Assembly: GCA_002083775.1 (NCBI GenBank)
Contig: MTEI01000015.1
Coordinates: 1-64,000 of the forward strand
From: Rhodoferax ferrireducens
Lineage (GTDB): Bacteria; Pseudomonadota; Gammaproteobacteria; Burkholderiales; Burkholderiaceae_C
Reading direction: 5' to 3'
DNA length: 64,000 nt
Position numbers and translations under genes: made by a program. The notes under the pieces are model-generated. The model searched no databases. It saw only the letters and a list, made by a program, of their open reading frames with translations, and had not been told where the DNA came from. Positions 17,099-28,846 of this stretch are shown here, in pieces (position 1 is the first letter of the stretch; every line of letters begins with the position of its first letter).

Positions 17099-18505
17099 AT
17101 GACGCAGGGATCACCACCCCGACCAGACACCCCGGAACTGCTGGCCAACCCCGATTTTTGGCAGACCTGCATCGACCAGCTGGCGCAGGAGTTACCAGAC
17201 CAACAATTCCAGACCTGGATCAAGCCGCTGTCGGCACAGGTGTCTGACGACCTTTCCAAAGTCACAATTTTTGTCGCCAACCGCTTCAAGCTGGACTGGA
17301 TCCGGGCGCAATACAGCGCCCGCCTGGCCTCACTGATGGAGCGTTTGACCGGGCAGCCTGTCTCGATTGAGCTGGCCCTGGCGGCCCGCGAACCGGCTCC
17401 CAAGGCGTCAACGCTGGTCAAGTCTGCCAATACGCCGGGCCTGTCAACGGCATCCAGCCAAGACCATTTGGCCAACGAGCCGCTCAAAAACCGCCTGAAC
17501 GCCGGTTTGACCTTTGACACGCTGGTGGAAGGCAGCGCCAACCGCATGGCACGTGCTGCCGCCATGCATGTGGCCGGCATGCCGGGCCACTTGTACAACC
17601 CGCTGTTCATTTACGGCGGAGTCGGCCTGGGTAAAACCCATTTGATGCACGCTGTGGGTAACCAGCTGATCAGCGAGCGCCCCAACGCCAAAGTCCTTTA
17701 CATCCACGCCGAGCAATTTGTCACCGATGTGGTGAAAGCTTACCAGCGCAAGGCGTTTGATGAGTTCAAAGAGCGCTACCACTCGCTGGACCTGCTGCTG
17801 ATTGATGACGTGCAGTTTTTTGCCAACAAGGAGCGCACGCAAGAGGAGTTTTTCAACGCTTTTGAAGCATTGCTGGCACGCAAATCCCACATTGTGATGA
17901 CCAGCGACACCTATCCTAAGGGCCTGGCCGACATCCACGAGCGCCTGGTGTCACGCTTTGACTCGGGCCTGACCGTGGCTATCGAGCCGCCCGAACTAGA
18001 GATGCGCGTGGCCATTTTGATCAACAAGGCCCAGGTCGAAGGCATTGTGATGCCGGAAGAAGTGGCGTTTTTTGTGGCAAAAAATGTGCGCTCCAACGTG
18101 CGCGAGCTCGAAGGCGCGTTGCGCAAGATCCTGGCTTATTCACGCTTTAACCAAAAAGAGATCTCGATTGCCCTGGCGCGGGAAGCCCTGCGTGACCTGC
18201 TGTCCATTCAAAACCGGCAGATCTCGGTGGAAAACATCCAGAAAACCGTGGCGGATTACTACAAGATCAAGATTGCCGACATGTATTCCAAGAAGCGCCC
18301 GGCCAGCATTGCCCGCCCGCGCCAGATTGCCATGTACCTGGCCAAGGAACTCACGCAGAAAAGTCTGCCTGAAATTGGCGAGCTGTTTGGCGGGCGCGAC
18401 CACACCACCGTGCTGCATGCGGTGCGAAAAATTGGCGGGGAGCGTCAGCAATTGACCGAACTCAACCAACAGTTGCATGTGCTGGAACAAACCCTCAAAG
18501 GCTGA
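17099..18505 (+). CDS. dnaA: DnaA, chromosomal replication initiator
   Basis: A 468-residue AAA+ initiator that binds DnaA boxes, melts the origin and loads DnaB. It has domain I (residues 15-90, [13 protein letters not shown]), a short variable domain II, the AAA+ domain III with Walker A GGVGLGKT at 173-180 and Walker [10 protein letters not shown] near 231-239, and DNA-binding domain IV with [15 protein letters not shown] near the end. Length is normal. The start at 17099 gives MTQGSPPRP; two nearby out-of-frame ATGs precede it. It is followed by dnaN after 70 bp. Confidence 0.98.
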   Translation: MTQGSPPRPDTPELLANPDFWQTCIDQLAQELPDQQFQTWIKPLSAQVSDDLSKVTIFVANRFKLDWIRAQYSARLASLMERLTGQPVSIELALAAREPAPKASTLVKSANTPGLSTASSQDHLANEPLKNRLNAGLTFDTLVEGSANRMARAAAMHVAGMPGHLYNPLFIYGGVGLGKTHLMHAVGNQLISERPNAKVLYIHAEQFVTDVVKAYQRKAFDEFKERYHSLDLLLIDDVQFFANKERTQEEFFNAFEALLARKSHIVMTSDTYPKGLADIHERLVSRFDSGLTVAIEPPELEMRVAILINKAQVEGIVMPEEVAFFVAKNVRSNVRELEGALRKILAYSRFNQKEISIALAREALRDLLSIQNRQISVENIQKTVADYYKIKIADMYSKKRPASIARPRQIAMYLAKELTQKSLPEIGELFGGRDHTTVLHAVRKIGGERQQLTELNQQLHVLEQTLKG

Positions 18506-18575
18506 CGTAAATGAGTGGGAAAATAGCCCTTGCCGTAGCGACGAATCCCTTGACCAGTGACCGGAAAATACCATC

Positions 18576-19682
18576 ATGATTGTGATCAAAGACATCCAAA
18601 GTAAAGTGCTCTCTGTGCTGCAAGCGGTCTCCGGCATTGTGGAGCGGCGTCACACGCTGCCGATTCTGGCCAACGTGATGATCCGCAAAACCGGCACCAG
18701 CGTCCAGCTGACCACCAGCGACCTGGAAATCCAGATCCGCACCACCGCTGACCTGGGCGGCGACACCGGCGACTTCACCACCACGGTGGGTGCGCGCAAG
18801 CTCATCGACATCCTGCGCAGCCTGCCCGTTGATCAGACCGTGTCGCTGGAATCCAGCGCGGCCAAGCTCATCCTTAAAGGCGGCAAGAGCAAGTTCACCC
18901 TGCAAACCATGCCCGCTGAAGACTTTCCGCTGGTACAGGAGTCGGCCAACTTTGGGCCGGTGTTCAGCGTGCCGCAAAAAACGCTCAAAAGCCTGCTGAG
19001 CCAGGTGTCGTTTGCCATGGCGGTGCATGACATCCGCTACTACCTGAATGGCATTCTGTTTGTGGCCGAGGGCCAGCAGCTCAGCCTGGTGTCTACTGAC
19101 GGCCATCGCCTGGCCTTTGCCAGTGCCACGCTGGATGTGGAAGTGCCCAAACAAGAGGTGATCTTGCCGCGCAAGACGGTGCTGGAGTTGCAGCGCCTGC
19201 TGTCTGACGCCGACGGCGCCATCGAGATGCAGTTTGCCAACAACCAGGCCAAGTTCAGTTTTGGTGGCATGGAGTTTGTCACCAAGCTGGTGGAAGGCAA
19301 GTTCCCGGATTACAACCGCGTCATTCCGCGCAACCACCAAAACAACATCATTTTGGGCCGCGCCGCACTCTTGTCGACCCTGCAGCGCACCGCCATTTTG
19401 ACAAGCGACAAATTCAAGGGTGTGCGCCTGAACATTGACCCCGGCACCCTGCGCGTGGCCGCCAACAACGCCGAGCAGGAAGAAGCCGTGGACGAGCTGG
19501 ATATTGACTACAGCGGTGACAGCATCGAGATTGGCTTCAACGTCACCTACCTGATTGACGCCTTGAGCAACATGACGCAGGAGATGATCAAGATCGAACT
19601 GTCAGACGGCAACAGCTCCGCCCTGCTGACCATCCCCGAGAACGACCAATTCAAATATGTGGTGATGCCAATGCGTATTTAA
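18576..19682 (+). CDS. dnaN: DNA polymerase III sliding clamp (beta subunit)
   Basis: A 368-residue ring-forming clamp that tethers polymerase to DNA. It has three clamp folds of about 120 residues each and ends with the conserved VVMPMRI. The N-terminus MIVIKDIQSKVLSVLQAVSGIVERRHTL shows the family pattern (the strongly conserved ERRHTLPIL). It follows dnaA and precedes gyrB in the usual order. A hairpin terminator candidate follows at 19709. Confidence 0.98.
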   Translation: MIVIKDIQSKVLSVLQAVSGIVERRHTLPILANVMIRKTGTSVQLTTSDLEIQIRTTADLGGDTGDFTTTVGARKLIDILRSLPVDQTVSLESSAAKLILKGGKSKFTLQTMPAEDFPLVQESANFGPVFSVPQKTLKSLLSQVSFAMAVHDIRYYLNGILFVAEGQQLSLVSTDGHRLAFASATLDVEVPKQEVILPRKTVLELQRLLSDADGAIEMQFANNQAKFSFGGMEFVTKLVEGKFPDYNRVIPRNHQNNIILGRAALLSTLQRTAILTSDKFKGVRLNIDPGTLRVAANNAEQEEAVDELDIDYSGDSIEIGFNVTYLIDALSNMTQEMIKIELSDGNSSALLTIPENDQFKYVVMPMRI

Positions 19683-19708
19683 GCCGCAAGCTGCTGCTGC
19701 ATCCAAGC

Positions 19709-19743
19709 AAACCCGCGACGAGCTCCCAGTTCTTTGCGGGTTT
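19709..19743 (+). terminator. Hairpin terminator after dnaN
   Basis: AAACCCGC (19709-19716) pairs with GCGGGTTT (19736-19743) across a 19-nt loop. The downstream T-run is weak (GATGTTT), so termination may be partial and gyrB probably has its own promoter in the remaining 85 bp. Confidence 0.6.
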
Positions 19744-19819
19744 GATGTTTCCAGACCTCCCCGAGTTAACGATGTTTTGCGACACGGCCCCCACCCAAAA
19801 GCCTGTCTAACCTGTTTAA

Positions 19820-22432
<2,613 letters not shown>

Positions 22433-22526
22433 TTTACTTTTAAAAATCCGTTCTGCTCACCCGAACCAGCCAGAAGCAGTGCCAGATAGGTATCGGCAAA
22501 CGCGACGGCTGCTGAGGGTTATATGT

Positions 22527-22814
22527 TCATGACCCGAACTGCCTCGGCCATAACCGGGCCACGTGCTGGACACGGATGATCTGCACGGTGTCACCTTTCA
22601 CGCGGTAGGGCACAACGTAGTTTTCATGCACCACCAGTTCACGGGTGCCGGGTACCCGACCGGGGCGACCCAGCGCGGGAAAGGCCACCAGCAGTTCGGT
22701 TTTTTCCTTGATTTCCCCGACGAATGAACTGGCGCGGGTGGGATTGTCTTGTGCAATATAGGCGGCAATTTGATCCAGATTTTCAAGCGCCTTGCGCGTC
22801 CAGCGAAGCGCCAC
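22527..22814 (-). CDS. ParE/RelE-family toxin
   Basis: A 95-residue toxin of the ParE/RelE superfamily. It has the N-terminal helical pair (WTRKALENLDQIAAYIAQDNP), the FPALGRPGRVPGTRELVVHENYVVPYRV strand region (motif broken here, about residues 45-72) and a basic C-terminus. ParE members poison gyrase and RelE members cut mRNA; this one resembles ParE more because of its PxxGRxGR...TRELV block. GTG start, 2 bp after the antitoxin stop. It sits directly downstream of gyrB in convergent orientation. Confidence 0.85.
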   Translation of the reverse strand: MALRWTRKALENLDQIAAYIAQDNPTRASSFVGEIKEKTELLVAFPALGRPGRVPGTRELVVHENYVVPYRVKGDTVQIIRVQHVARLWPRQFGS

Positions 22815-22816
22815 GC

Positions 22817-23059
22817 TCAGTGCCCATATTTGGCGTATACGGCGCGCACTTCTTCGGCCGTAGCGAAATCACCCCGGTCAGCCTCCTGCAGGCCGGCCTG
22901 AATGTCGGCAATCTGCCATTGCTCCTGGCTGACGTAGTTTTTGAGTGCCTCCACGGTCAAAAAGCTTTTGCTGCGGCCCGTGGCTTGTACCAATTGCTCC
23001 AGCTGCCCATGCAGCTCGACAGGGAGACGAACATTCAGAATTTTTTCGGCAGTGGACAT
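22817..23059 (-). CDS. RelB/CopG-type antitoxin of the ParE-like toxin
   Basis: An 80-residue protein with an N-terminal ribbon-helix-helix DNA-binding domain (ILNVRLPVELHGQLEQLVQA) and an acidic C-terminal tail (LQEADRGDFATAEEVRAVYAKYG) that should wrap the toxin. The start at 23059 (MSTAEKIL) has GGAG 9 bp upstream; an alternative is 18 bp earlier. It precedes the toxin by 2 bp, the standard antitoxin-toxin order, and presumably represses its own promoter. Confidence 0.85.
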   Translation of the reverse strand: MSTAEKILNVRLPVELHGQLEQLVQATGRSKSFLTVEALKNYVSQEQWQIADIQAGLQEADRGDFATAEEVRAVYAKYGH

Positions 23060-23170
23060 GGATTTGATCTCCGGCATCACGGCATTAAAGTGTATGTCAT
23101 ACAAACGTTGCAATTACTCCATTTACCGCAAGACCTTACTTGACAGGTGACAAGACCACTCAAGAGGCTG

Positions 23171-23235
23171 TTTTCAAGCAAAAAGTGCCTCTAGCCCATG
23201 CAGAATAAGGGCGAGAAGCTATTCCTAAAATAGCA
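23171..23235 (+). repeat. Hairpin repeat, copy upstream of the TA pair
   Basis: This copy reads CCTCT, AGCCC, ten bases, AAGGGC, then AGAAGCTATT and an A-rich tail. It separates the toxin-antitoxin promoter region from the hsdS remnant. Confidence 0.75.
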
Positions 23236-23253
23236 ATTTCCCAACCATTTCAC

Positions 23254-23403
23254 TCAAACCGAGGCCAGCGCGGCTTCCAAAACAGCCTCCAGCAAGCGGC
23301 GTGTGTCGGTTTCGGTGGTGGTGAGCTGGGCTTCAAGCTGGTCGCACAGGGCCATGAGTTCATCGACTTTGGCGACGATACGGTGTTGCTCGGCGAGGGG
23401 TGG
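23254..23403 (-). pseudogene. 3' remnant of a type I restriction specificity gene (hsdS)
   Basis: The last 50 codons of an hsdS-like gene remain: PPLAEQHRIVAKVDELMALC then QLEAQL and LLEAVLEAAL to a stop. This is the conserved C-terminal coiled-coil segment of HsdS; the intact hsdS at 48313-50013 has the equivalent PPLAEQSRIVTRV. No start, no target-recognition domain and no hsdM/hsdR neighbour exist here. Sequence upstream of 23403 does not continue the match. It marks a lost or rearranged restriction locus. Confidence 0.8.
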
Positions 23404-23573
23404 GACACGCGGACTGACGGGCGAGCTCCAGCACCACGGCAAAAGCGCCCTGGAACCCACGTCAAACGAAGCAACGCCGGGCACCCATTTTCTCGAACGG
23501 AACTGGCGTCAGGTGTTCAAAAGGGAAGCACGCCCTTAGGCACACATGCCAGTGCCAAACGATGAATAAATGC

Positions 23574-26252
23574 CTACACCAAGTGGCCTTGAATGGCCTG
23601 CTTGGCAGCAGCCCAGGCGGGTGCCAGGCAGGTGCTCAATTCGGCGCAAACGCTGGCCTGGCCGTCACTGCCGGCGTTGTCAAGTTGTTCGCAAAGTTCA
23701 CCCAGCTGCATCGCCCCCACGGTGCGTGCCCCGGTTTTCAAGGTGTGGGCCAAGTCTGCCAGCAGGGCCAGCTCACCAGCGCTGTGGGCCGTAGCCATGG
23801 CGGCCAGTTGCTGCGGCGCGCTGAGCAGAAATTTGTTCAGGAAATGGCCATGCAGGACCGGGTCGCCGCCAACGATCTCGCTTAAAGCGTTGACATTCCA
23901 CACCGGCAGCGCATGGCCATCGCCAGAAGGCTGCATGACCAAGGCGATTGGCTCGGGCCGTGGTGTGGACTGCGGCATCCACTTCTCCAACAGGGGTCCG
24001 AGTTCTTTCAGCCGCAGTGGCTTGGGCAGATAGTCGTCCATGCCACCGTCAAGACAGCGCTGCACATGTTCTTGCACCACATCAGCGGATATGGCGATGA
24101 TGGGCAAGTGCACGCCCACCGGTTCTGCCTGCCGAATGGCGGCGACAAGCGCCAGACCATCCATGCGCGGCATGTGCCAGTCGGTCAGCAACAGGGCGTA
24201 GCTGCCAGAGCGCCACATCGCCAGCGCCTGCTGGCCATCTTGCGCCACTTCTGCCGCATAACCCAGCAGCAGCAACTGGGCGTGCAAGACATCCCGGTTG
24301 GTTTCATCGTCTTCAGCGACCAAGATCAATTGCCCAGCGCGCATGGCCTCAGCCACGCTGGGTGCCTTGGGGCGGGTGGCAGCTTGCCACGACCCGGCCT
24401 GGCGTTGGTTGGGTGTGCTTGTCAGCTGGGTGGCATCCTGGCTCAGCGCCAGCGCCCGCACGGTTTCCGGCAAGACTTCTTGCAGCGGCAGATCAAAGGT
24501 GAAATCTGATCCTTGGCCCAAACTGCTGCGCACGCCAATTTGCCCCCCCATCAATTCCACCAGCCGCTGCGAAATCGACAAGCCTAAACCGGTACCACCA
24601 AACTGGCGCGCCGTGCTTTGGTCAGCCTGGGTAAAAGGCTGAAACAAATCCGCCAGCACCTGCGGGCTCATGCCAATGCCCTGGTCGCTGACACAAAAAC
24701 GCACACTCGGCGCCCCTGAAGCCAACTGGCAAGGCACAACCGACAAGGTCACCGGGGCTGCAAAGCCACCCGGCTGCACGCCAAATTTCACCGCATTGCC
24801 CAGCAGGTTGATCAGCACCTGGCGCAGTCGGTTCGGGTCACACAGCATATAACGCGGTAACTCGGGCGCCACGCTAACCACGATGTTGACGGCTTTGCCC
24901 TGCGTCGTGGAGGCCATCAGCTGCGCCACCTCGTCAGTCACCTCGCGCAAGGCTGTAGGCAACATCTCCAGCAGCAGCTTGCCCGCTTCGATCTTGGAGA
25001 AGTCCAGGATATCGTTCAATACCGCCAACAGGGACAGCGCAGATTTGTGGATGGTGCCGAGCATGCGGCGTTGTTCAGGCGAGAGCTGGGTCTCTTGCAA
25101 AATATCGACCATGCCCACCACACCGTTCATGGGCGTGCGAATTTCATGGCTCATGTTGGCCAGAAAGACCGACTTGGCCCGATTGGCCGCCCGCTCAGCC
25201 GTTTCGCTTTCTTGGAGCGCCAGCGTTTGCGCATCGCGCTCAACATTGGCCTGCCACATGGCATCCAGCGTGTCCTGCAGGTCGGCCGTCTTTTTCTGAA
25301 CCATCAATTCCAGATCGTTTTGATGACGGTGCAGTTCAAATTCGATCTGTTTGAGTTGCGTGATGTCGCTGCGAATGGCGATGAACTTGGCCGGGCGGCC
25401 ATCTTCGTCCACAAAAGGCATGACCGTGGTCTGTACCCAATAAAAACTGCCATCCTTCGCCCGATTGCGGATTGCGCCTGCCCACACCGCACCAGAAGCG
25501 ATGGTTCGGTGCAACTCGGCAAAAAACTCTCTCGGATGCCAGCCTGAATTCAGAATGCGGTGATCTTGACCCAGCAACTCTTCGCGGGCATAGCCACTGA
25601 TCTCAACAAACTTGTCGTTCACCGAGGTGATGCGCCCCTGGGCGTCGGTGACCGCCACGATCGAGTGCTGATTCAACGCCGAGGTAACATTTTCAAGCTC
25701 CAGCAGAGCCAGATGACGCTGGCTGATATCTGTATGTTTGATGACCACCCGACGTGGCCCCGTATCGCCCAACGGGGTGGCCGACATGCTGTACCAGCGC
25801 TGTTGCTGCGGCGAGTGGCAGGGGTATTCCGAGCCGAAGCGGGGCACGCGGCCCGCCAGCACTGCCTTGATACCCTCGCCAATGCTCAAACTATCTGGTG
25901 CGGTGCACGTTTCAAGGGGGCAAACCGACAGGTAATTGAAACCAACGCCCGTACCGGGGGTCGGCTTGCCGGGCTCCTGGCTGTTGTCGCAGGCAAACCT
26001 GCGCCAGGCATCGTTGACGGCCAGAATCACCCCTTCAGCCGACAGGATGGCAGTTTCGCCAGTGAAGGAATTCAGCAAGGCCTGATTGAAATCAGTGCTT
26101 TGGGCCAGGGCTGCTTCGGCCTGCAAACAGGCCTGAGCCGCTTGCTCGCGCTGCAGCTCAGAGCGACTGAGCGCCTGGCGCAGCATGGCGTTGTCGGCCT
26201 GGGCTGCGGCCAGCTGCAGTCTGATCACTTCGTCAGCAACTGTGTCAGGCAT
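23574..26252 (-). CDS. Soluble PAS hybrid histidine kinase with REC and Hpt domains
   Basis: An 892-residue cytoplasmic hybrid kinase, last gene of the chemosensory operon. A coiled N-terminus (residues 10-50) precedes two PAS domains (about 55-180 and 190-305; the second has GYAREELLGQDHRILNSG). Then a coiled coil, HisKA with phospho-His 369 in MSHEIRTPMNG, HATPase (NAVKF, DQGIGM, GGTGLGLSISQRL), REC (LTDWHMPRMDG, near 720) and Hpt (LAHTLKTGAR, near 845) follow. It can run a full internal phosphorelay. It overlaps parA by 28 bp. A link to the array, or to the three REC proteins in the operon, is inference. Confidence 0.92.
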   Translation of the reverse strand: MPDTVADEVIRLQLAAAQADNAMLRQALSRSELQREQAAQACLQAEAALAQSTDFNQALLNSFTGETAILSAEGVILAVNDAWRRFACDNSQEPGKPTPGTGVGFNYLSVCPLETCTAPDSLSIGEGIKAVLAGRVPRFGSEYPCHSPQQQRWYSMSATPLGDTGPRRVVIKHTDISQRHLALLELENVTSALNQHSIVAVTDAQGRITSVNDKFVEISGYAREELLGQDHRILNSGWHPREFFAELHRTIASGAVWAGAIRNRAKDGSFYWVQTTVMPFVDEDGRPAKFIAIRSDITQLKQIEFELHRHQNDLELMVQKKTADLQDTLDAMWQANVERDAQTLALQESETAERAANRAKSVFLANMSHEIRTPMNGVVGMVDILQETQLSPEQRRMLGTIHKSALSLLAVLNDILDFSKIEAGKLLLEMLPTALREVTDEVAQLMASTTQGKAVNIVVSVAPELPRYMLCDPNRLRQVLINLLGNAVKFGVQPGGFAAPVTLSVVPCQLASGAPSVRFCVSDQGIGMSPQVLADLFQPFTQADQSTARQFGGTGLGLSISQRLVELMGGQIGVRSSLGQGSDFTFDLPLQEVLPETVRALALSQDATQLTSTPNQRQAGSWQAATRPKAPSVAEAMRAGQLILVAEDDETNRDVLHAQLLLLGYAAEVAQDGQQALAMWRSGSYALLLTDWHMPRMDGLALVAAIRQAEPVGVHLPIIAISADVVQEHVQRCLDGGMDDYLPKPLRLKELGPLLEKWMPQSTPRPEPIALVMQPSGDGHALPVWNVNALSEIVGGDPVLHGHFLNKFLLSAPQQLAAMATAHSAGELALLADLAHTLKTGARTVGAMQLGELCEQLDNAGSDGQASVCAELSTCLAPAWAAAKQAIQGHLV

Positions 26253-27007
26253 GTGGCCAACTCGGCAAAGTCTTGTGCCCCCCGGCTGCTGGCGGCGTAA
26301 CTGCGCACCGGCTTGCCCATCGCAAACGCCTCGGCAAGCTTGATATCGTTGCGGATCGCGGGCAGCACCCTGAGCGCGCCAAACTGGCGCGCCACATCAC
26401 CGGTGGTGGCCTTGTGCTGACGGATGTTTTCGGCCGCCATGGTGGGCAAAAAGCCCAACAGCTTGAGTGCCGGGTTCTGGTTGGACATGACCTTGAACAG
26501 CACCCGCATCAATTGGCGCACCCCTTCAAACGACAGTGGGTGCGGCACAAATGGCACCAGCACCCAGTGCGCCGCCGACAGGGCATTGAGCAGCAGCAAA
26601 TCAAGCGACGGCGGGGTGTCCACAATCACCAGATCAAAGCGCTCTGCAATCTCCGGGTCGGTCAGTGCCTGGGCCAGCCGCAATTCATCGCGCAAGCCCG
26701 TGCCATGTTCAAACAATTGATCAGCGGGCGCTAGCGCCAGGTTGTCCACCCCGGTGTCTCGCACCGCATCCAGCAGCCGGGCCTGCGGGTTGGTAAACAG
26801 ACTGTGCAGACAAACACCACCATGCGGCACTTTCACGCCCAGCCCCACGGCGCAATGCCCTTGTGAATCGAGATCAAGCAACAGCACGCGCCAGCCCACT
26901 GCGGCCAGCTCGGCGGCCATGTTGACCGAGGTGGTGGTCTTGCCCGCGCCGCCCTTGCGGTTGCAGACCACGATCACGCGCAAGGGCCTGGGGGCCAACA
27001 CACTCAT
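26225..27007 (-). CDS. ParA/Soj-type ATPase of the chemosensory operon
   Basis: A 260-residue ParA-family ATPase. The deviant Walker A is RKGGAGKTTTSVNMA (near residue 17), followed by LLLDLDSQG and VDTPPS. No ParB gene accompanies it. It overlaps the upstream REC gene by 4 bp inside a chemosensory operon, like the ParA homologues PpfA (Rhodobacter) and ParC (Vibrio) that position chemoreceptor clusters. The prediction is that it places or segregates the cytoplasmic array on the nucleoid at division. An unrelated plasmid-partition function is unlikely given the context. Confidence 0.88.
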   Translation of the reverse strand: MSVLAPRPLRVIVVCNRKGGAGKTTTSVNMAAELAAVGWRVLLLDLDSQGHCAVGLGVKVPHGGVCLHSLFTNPQARLLDAVRDTGVDNLALAPADQLFEHGTGLRDELRLAQALTDPEIAERFDLVIVDTPPSLDLLLLNALSAAHWVLVPFVPHPLSFEGVRQLMRVLFKVMSNQNPALKLLGFLPTMAAENIRQHKATTGDVARQFGALRVLPAIRNDIKLAEAFAMGKPVRSYAASSRGAQDFAELATCLTQLLTK

Positions 27008-27372
27008 CCCAAGATCTCGCGCAGCGCAGCGTTCAAGGCGCTGTGGCCAATGGGTTTGCTCAGGGTCACCTTGACGCCCATCAACTTGGCCGATTCGAGA
27101 TTGAACGCTGCTGTGATGGCGCGCCGCCCACCCGACATGGCAATCACCGGGGTGTTGTTGCTTTGGCGGGACAGCTCGGTGATGAACTCCACCCCGTCCA
27201 TGTGCGGCATCAAGATGTCCGTCATGATCAGGTCCGGGTGGGTGCGCTGTAGCAGCGCCAAGGCCTGCACCCCATCCCGGGCTTCGGTGACCTGGTGGCC
27301 GTCCTTTTGCAGCATCTGCACCAGAACCTCCCTGAAAAAATCGTCGTCATCGATGACCAGAATATGCGACAT
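27004..27372 (-). CDS. Single-domain response regulator (CheY-like), third in operon
   Basis: A 122-residue stand-alone REC domain. Acidic pocket IDDDDFF, phospho-Asp in IMTDILMPHMDG, Ser/Thr in VIAMSGG and Lys in LSKPIGHSAL are all present. It is closest to general CheY-like adaptors rather than flagellar CheY by eye. It starts 14 bp after the short MCP-like gene and overlaps parA. It may receive phosphate from CheA or from the PAS hybrid kinase; which one cannot be told from sequence. Confidence 0.9.
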   Translation of the reverse strand: MSHILVIDDDDFFREVLVQMLQKDGHQVTEARDGVQALALLQRTHPDLIMTDILMPHMDGVEFITELSRQSNNTPVIAMSGGRRAITAAFNLESAKLMGVKVTLSKPIGHSALNAALREILG

Positions 27373-27386
27373 ATCTTTCCTTCCTT

Positions 27387-28463
27387 TCAGAACAATTCGA
27401 ACTTCAGCTCGGTGTTGGCTTCTTCTGTGTGGCGGGCCGAATGTTTGTGTTTGTCTTCTTCCTGACAGTAGGCCTCCAGAATCTGCGCCAGCAGCGCTGG
27501 CAACTGCGCCATATCTTCAGGAGTCAAGCCCTGCTGGCCGACGACAGCCTGCAGCAAGGCGTTGCGCTGGCTCACCGTCGCCCGCATGCGCTCAATACAC
27601 TGGCTCACCACGTCCTGATACTGAATGTGGCCCAGCACCTCGGCAATGTCGGTGGCCAGGTCTTCGTTGTGTTTGGTGACCACGGCAAAACGTGTCTTGA
27701 AGTACTGGCTCATGTCCTCAAAGTTATCCTGCAACTTCTGGATGGATGCGACTGCGTGAGACACATCATCGAGCCCTTTGGACGACTCGGCAATGCTGGC
27801 CGCCATGCCGTCCTGCACCACCTTGCGCGCGCGTAGCAGCCCGGAGTTGATCTTGTCAGCCACCGAGCTGGAGTTGGCCGCCAGCAGCCGCATTTCTTCG
27901 GCCACGATGCGAAAGGCGGCACCGGCCGGCCCGGCCCGGCTTCCCTCAATCGCGGCATTGATGGCCAGCAGATGCGACTGCATGCTGATGGCCTGCACCG
28001 AGCCCACCAGCTCACTGAGTTCGGTGATTTCCTTGACAACGCTTTGCACACTGTTGATGTCACGCGTCATTTTTGCTGGCAGTGCCTCGATGAAGGCACC
28101 GATTTCTATCAGGTAATTCACGCTGGTGACGATATCGCTACCCAGGGCGTTGGCCTGGGTGCTGGTAGTGCTGAGGTAAACCACCAGCGTATTGGCCGTG
28201 TCATAGAGCTGGCGCACCTGCTTGATGATCTCCAACGCCGAGTTCTCGGTATCAACAATGACCTCTTGAAGTTTTTTGTCGATTTCGCGGTCGAGCTGCA
28301 AGTGGGTCTCAAGCAGGGCGATGGCGGGTTCAGAAGCCAAACCCTGCCCTGCACCGTTCGAGGCCATGCCACTGGCACTGCCCTGGTCTCGGCCCAAAAA
28401 CAGCCGCCCCAGCATCAAACGCCCAGCTTTCAGCCCGGATGAGACCGAGAACGCCATCTTCAT
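27387..28463 (-). CDS. Short soluble MCP-like protein with a C-terminal HIQYQD motif
   Basis: A 358-residue protein without membrane segments. The central helices carry a receptor hairpin tip that is recognisable but divergent (MQSHLLAINAAIEGSRAG near residue 180, then VAEEMRLLAANSS). The C-terminal part ends with HIQYQDVVSQCIERM followed by a charged tail. That IQ[FY]QD...RIE-type motif occurs in a subset of short MCP-like chemotaxis proteins and is not part of classic receptors. It overlaps cheY by 4 bp. It may be an accessory or modified receptor in the same array, or an adaptor. Confidence 0.82.
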   Translation of the reverse strand: MKMAFSVSSGLKAGRLMLGRLFLGRDQGSASGMASNGAGQGLASEPAIALLETHLQLDREIDKKLQEVIVDTENSALEIIKQVRQLYDTANTLVVYLSTTSTQANALGSDIVTSVNYLIEIGAFIEALPAKMTRDINSVQSVVKEITELSELVGSVQAISMQSHLLAINAAIEGSRAGPAGAAFRIVAEEMRLLAANSSSVADKINSGLLRARKVVQDGMAASIAESSKGLDDVSHAVASIQKLQDNFEDMSQYFKTRFAVVTKHNEDLATDIAEVLGHIQYQDVVSQCIERMRATVSQRNALLQAVVGQQGLTPEDMAQLPALLAQILEAYCQEEDKHKHSARHTEEANTELKFELF

Positions 28464-28834
28464 GCCCCTGGCAAAACCTGCTTGATGATGCGCGTCAGGT
28501 CAGCACCACTGACCGGCTTGACCAGCCAGCCGGTAGCACCGAGCTTTTTGGCATCGTCGCGCTTGGCTTGCTGGCTCTCGGTGGTGAGCACCAAAATTGG
28601 GGTGAAGCGAAACCCGCTGACTGCGCGCGCCTTGCCAATGAACTCAATGCCGCCCATGTTAGGCATGTTGATGTCGGTGATGATCAGGTCGGGCTTGCCC
28701 CCGGCTTTGAATTGATCAAGTGCGAGCTGGCCGTCGCTGGCAGCGAGCACCTTGAAGCCGCCAATCTCCAGGCTGTTTCTCAAACTCATCAGCATGGTGC
28801 TGGAGTCGTCAACGATCATGATGGTCTTGGCCAT
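28460..28834 (-). CDS. CheY-like response regulator, second in operon
   Basis: A 124-residue REC domain. IVDDSSTM, phospho-Asp in IITDINMPNMGG, Thr in LVLTTES and Lys in LVKPVSG are present, the pattern of true CheY (the TTES and ATGWLVKP blocks). It follows the STAS gene after 12 bp. It is the best candidate for the output CheY of this array. Its target need not be the flagellar motor. Confidence 0.92.
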   Translation of the reverse strand: MAKTIMIVDDSSTMLMSLRNSLEIGGFKVLAASDGQLALDQFKAGGKPDLIITDINMPNMGGIEFIGKARAVSGFRFTPILVLTTESQQAKRDDAKKLGATGWLVKPVSGADLTRIIKQVLPGA

Positions 28835-28846
28835 GGTTCAGTCCGG

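Noticed and set aside
18506..18575. AAATAGCCCTTGCCG in the dnaA-dnaN gap as another family repeat
   Set aside because: Only the first half resembles the repeat; no GGGCT arm or AGCTAT end is present.
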